NCBI GenBank assembly: GCA_904419105.1
Contig: CAJFQR010000002.1
Coordinates: forward strand, 1,198 to 40,642
Direction of reading: 5' to 3'
DNA: 39,445 bases
Source: Candidatus Avimicrobium faecavium
GTDB lineage: Bacteria; Bacillota; Clostridia; Oscillospirales; Ruminococcaceae
Below, in pieces: positions 36,945-39,445 of the stretch. The translations under genes were made by a program, and so were the position numbers. Numbering within the stretch: the stretch's first letter is position 1; each line of letters opens with the position of its first letter. The notes beneath the pieces are model-generated. The model saw only the letters and a list, made by a program, of their open reading frames with translations, did not search any database and was not told the DNA's origin.

Positions 36945-38021
36945 TTACTTCTTCTCCCTCTTGTTCACCAGCTCGATGGCCTCCTTGCCGCTCAGGTGTT
37001 CGATCTCCATCTCGATCACCGCCACTGCCGCAAATTCCTTTTCGATCTCTGCAGCCAGTTCCACCGGGTGTCCCGGCCGGTACCGTTCGCCGAGGAGCTC
37101 CAGCCCCTTTCGCATCTCCGCCGGGTCGGTGAGCACCCTGGCCTTTCCAAAGGCGATGGCGCTGCGGAAATAGGTGGTATACTCCTCCGGCACCACCCCG
37201 TCGGCGTCCACCACGCAGAAGCTTGCCTTGGCGCTCCGGGTCAGCGAGTCGATCTTGTGCCCGGCCCGGGCCGAGTGGAAGTAGAGCTTCCCGTCCCGAT
37301 AGGCATAGCTCATCGGGACCGCATAGGGGTAGCCGCCGTCCCCGGCAAGGGCCAGCACCCCATGGGTATGCCGGGAGAGAATCGCCGCCGCCTCCTCCCG
37401 GGAGAGAGCCTGGCGGCTCCGGCGCAGCGGCCGGAACTGGAATTCCGCCTCCGGCAGCCCAAAGCAGGCATCGTCCTCTTCCAGGGCGGTGTACCCGTGC
37501 CCCACCGCCGGCAGGATCTTCTCCAGGAAGTCGGCGGTGCGCACCCGCAGCAGGGCGCCGTCGGCATTCGGCGGAAAGCGCAGGTACTCCCAGCCGAGCA
37601 GCTCCCGGTCGAGGAACAGCTCCAGTTTCCCCTCCATATCGTACATCAGCTCCATTACCCCCACCGCTCCGGTATGGGTGTGCAGCAGTTCCTCCAGTGC
37701 GGCGGCGTTCACCATCGAAAGCCGGGTGATCTCCCGCGCCTTGGCAAAGGCCTTGGCGTCAAACCGCCTATCCCGCGGCAGCACAAAGAACAGCGTCCGG
37801 GACTTGTTCCGGTTCTGGAATACCAGGTTTTTCATACCTGGCACCCCGATGGCGGCGTCCAGCTCCTCGGCTTCGGCGGTGGTCTCCGGCTGCCGGTTAA
37901 ACTCCACCCGCTCATACGCCACCCCGAGCCGGTCCAGCAGGTCATAGCACTCCCGTTCCCGGGGCTCCAGCTCCCGGTCCGGCCGCCCGGCCGTCCGGGC
38001 GGATACGGTAAAATCACTCAT
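36945..38021 (-). CDS. Fusion protein: PrdX/YbaK-like aminoacyl-tRNA deacylase domain plus C-terminal PPOX flavoprotein domain
   Basis: N-term ECYDLLDRLGVAYERVEF...GVPGMKNLVFQNRNKSRTLFFVLPRDRRFDAKAFAK...RLSM; C-term LSREEAAAILSRHTHGVLALAGDGGYPYAVPMSYAYRDGKLYFHSARAGHKIDSL. Confidence 0.87.
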   Translation of the reverse strand: MSDFTVSARTAGRPDRELEPRERECYDLLDRLGVAYERVEFNRQPETTAEAEELDAAIGVPGMKNLVFQNRNKSRTLFFVLPRDRRFDAKAFAKAREITRLSMVNAAALEELLHTHTGAVGVMELMYDMEGKLELFLDRELLGWEYLRFPPNADGALLRVRTADFLEKILPAVGHGYTALEEDDACFGLPEAEFQFRPLRRSRQALSREEAAAILSRHTHGVLALAGDGGYPYAVPMSYAYRDGKLYFHSARAGHKIDSLTRSAKASFCVVDADGVVPEEYTTYFRSAIAFGKARVLTDPAEMRKGLELLGERYRPGHPVELAAEIEKEFAAVAVIEMEIEHLSGKEAIELVNKREKK

Positions 38022-38614
38022 GTTAAGCTCTCCTTTCTCTCCTCCATCGGCGCCCAGGCCGGGTCCTCCGGCTCCAATACCTCATAGCCATGGCCGGTAG
38101 CGGGCAGCAGCTTGTCCACCACATCCCCGGCGGAAAGCCCTACCAGCGTCAGGTCTACATTGGGCAGCATCGAGATCTGCCCCAGGTCCAGCAGCTCCCG
38201 GTCCAGGAACACCCGGATCCGGTGGCCGGTGTCATACTGCAGCTCGGACAGGCTCACCAGCCCGGCTGAGGTGTGCAGCAGCTCCCGCAGGGCATCCGGG
38301 CTGGCCATGTTGAGCCGCGGCAGGCCCCGGCTCCTGGCAAAGGCCTTGGCGTTGAGCCGTTTTTCCCGGGGCAGCAGCACATAGAGCAGGATGCTCCCCT
38401 TCCGGTCGGAGAAGAGCAGGTTCTTCATGCCCGGCACCCCAAGGGGGGTGTCAATCCGGGCAAATTCCTCCGGGGTCTCCGGCGCCCGGGAGAAGTCGAT
38501 CCACCGGTAGGGGATCCCCAGCCGGTCCAGCAGGTCATAGCAGTCCTGCTCCGCCGGCTGGACCGGCCGCCCCGGCCGCCCGACGCCAACCGGGGAAACA
38601 ATCAGTTCCGTCAT
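38018..38614 (-). CDS. PrdX/YbaK-like prolyl-tRNA editing domain protein
   Basis: DCYDLLDRLGIPYRWIDF...GVPGMKNLLFSDRKGSILLYVLLPREKRLNAKAFARS..GLPRLNM; 4-bp overlap (ATGA) with the fusion gene. Confidence 0.87.
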   Translation of the reverse strand: MTELIVSPVGVGRPGRPVQPAEQDCYDLLDRLGIPYRWIDFSRAPETPEEFARIDTPLGVPGMKNLLFSDRKGSILLYVLLPREKRLNAKAFARSRGLPRLNMASPDALRELLHTSAGLVSLSELQYDTGHRIRVFLDRELLDLGQISMLPNVDLTLVGLSAGDVVDKLLPATGHGYEVLEPEDPAWAPMEERKESLT

Positions 38615-38694
38615 ACAAAATGCCTCCTTTGTTCAGGCTACCCCTATTGTAGCACAGCCCCGCAAAAGAAAAAAGGAACGCCTCCCCCAAAGTA

Positions 38695-38724
38695 AAAAAG
38701 TCCCCCGCCCGGGGGACTTTTTTA
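38695..38724. terminator. Intrinsic terminator-like hairpin
   Basis: AAAAAGTCCCCC-gccc-GGGGGACTTTTTT. Confidence 0.65.
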
Positions 38725-39084
38725 CTGCCGGTATCCTGACGGTTTTCCCGGACCGGGCCGCCCTGCACGCCATAGAGCCGGAACCGGTCCGCCCGTTCAG
38801 GTTCCGGCGCAAAGGCCGGATAGGCCCCAAACGCCTCTCCGTACCCCGTTCCGCCGGGGCGGCAGCCCTCGGAGCGCCCGCCAGACGCCCCGTTTGGAGA
38901 GGTCCCTGGTACAGTGCGGGACACAAAAGGGGAAACGGCAGGCTCCTTCTAAAAAAGAGTGCGGCCAAAGCGCAGAGAAAGACGGAGACCTGGCGGCAGC
39001 CCGGCAGGGTTTTCCCGTATGGCTCGGGGTTTGCTCCAAATGGAACGAAATTGAGCCCGTATGGAAATTCGTACAGCGGCACAG

Positions 39085-39113
39085 TTGACAAATCCGGCGG
39101 CAGGGAGTAGAGT
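39085..39113 (+). promoter_or_regulatory. Promoter of the HMA gene
   Basis: TTGACA (39085-39090), 17 bp, TAGAGT (39108-39113). Confidence 0.6.
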
Positions 39114-39117
39114 AGAG

Positions 39118-39153
39118 ATATGAAAGGTTAAAAAGATGTTTAATCCTTCATAT
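39118..39153. promoter_or_regulatory. Operator-like inverted repeat upstream of HMA gene
   Basis: ATATGAAAGGTTAAA-aagatg-TTTAATCCTTCATAT, 13/15 paired, immediately downstream of the -10. Confidence 0.6.
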
Positions 39154-39209
39154 TTTACCTGCGCGCAAAATTTTTCCAACGATAGACCGACCGAAAGGAG
39201 CCACCCGCT

Positions 39210-39428
39210 ATGAAAAAGACCTACAAGATCGATGTCGACTGCGCCAACTGCGCCAACAAGATGGAAGTCGCCGCGAAGAACACCCCCGGCGTCAAGGACG
39301 CCACCGTCAACTTTATGACGCTGAAGATGGCCGTTGAGTTTGAGGACGGCTCCGACCACAAGGCGGTCATGGACGAGGTGCTCAAGAACTGCAAGAAGGT
39401 TGAGAGCGACTGCGAGATCTTCCTGTAA
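39210..39428 (+). CDS. Heavy-metal-associated (HMA) domain protein / CopZ-like cation chaperone
   Basis: MKKTYKIDVDCANCANKMEVAAKNTPGVKDATVNFMTLKMAVEF; CxxC metal-binding motif. Confidence 0.9.
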   Translation: MKKTYKIDVDCANCANKMEVAAKNTPGVKDATVNFMTLKMAVEFEDGSDHKAVMDEVLKNCKKVESDCEIFL

Positions 39429-39445
39429 GCTGCCCCCTTGTTTTT

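Noticed and set aside
36249-38087. 612-aa Pro/Arg-rich plus-strand ORF
   Set aside because: Low-complexity minisatellite reading plus antisense of the PrdX-PPOX gene

Overview
This 39.4 kb, GC-rich window is the chromosomal replication-origin region of a Firmicute, most likely a clostridial/Oscillospirales organism (inferred from gene content and composition). Left of the origin, mostly on the minus strand, lie parB, parA, noc, rsmG, mnmG, gyrA, two YcxB-like membrane proteins, gyrB, a remB-like DUF370 gene, recF, an S4-domain gene, dnaN and dnaA. A plus-strand MATE transporter is embedded among them. Right of the origin come a ~5.4 kb accessory block, then rpmH, rnpA, yidD, yidC and jag, then a mixed accessory region: PPOX flavoproteins, a PepSY-repeat protein, PPK2, GNATs, a group-B-like [FeFe] hydrogenase, a PrdX-like editing pair including a PrdX-PPOX fusion, and an HMA protein. 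The origin looks bipartite. There is a DnaA-box cluster in the dnaA leader. There is a second one in the dnaA-dnaN gap, with a DnaA-trio, GC-cluster and AT-rich unwinding module. The main points worth checking are: (1) a third DnaA-box array about 13 kb away that copies the dnaA-leader array at 29 of 30 positions; (2) the PrdX-PPOX fusion encoded in tandem with a stand-alone PrdX-like gene; (3) relocation of the mnmG-parB block to the gyrA side of the origin, without mnmE; (4) a terminated, ORF-less structured transcript upstream of MATE; (5) parS-like sites, minisatellites and repeat-expanded proteins. No rRNA, tRNA, CRISPR array or transposase was recognised.
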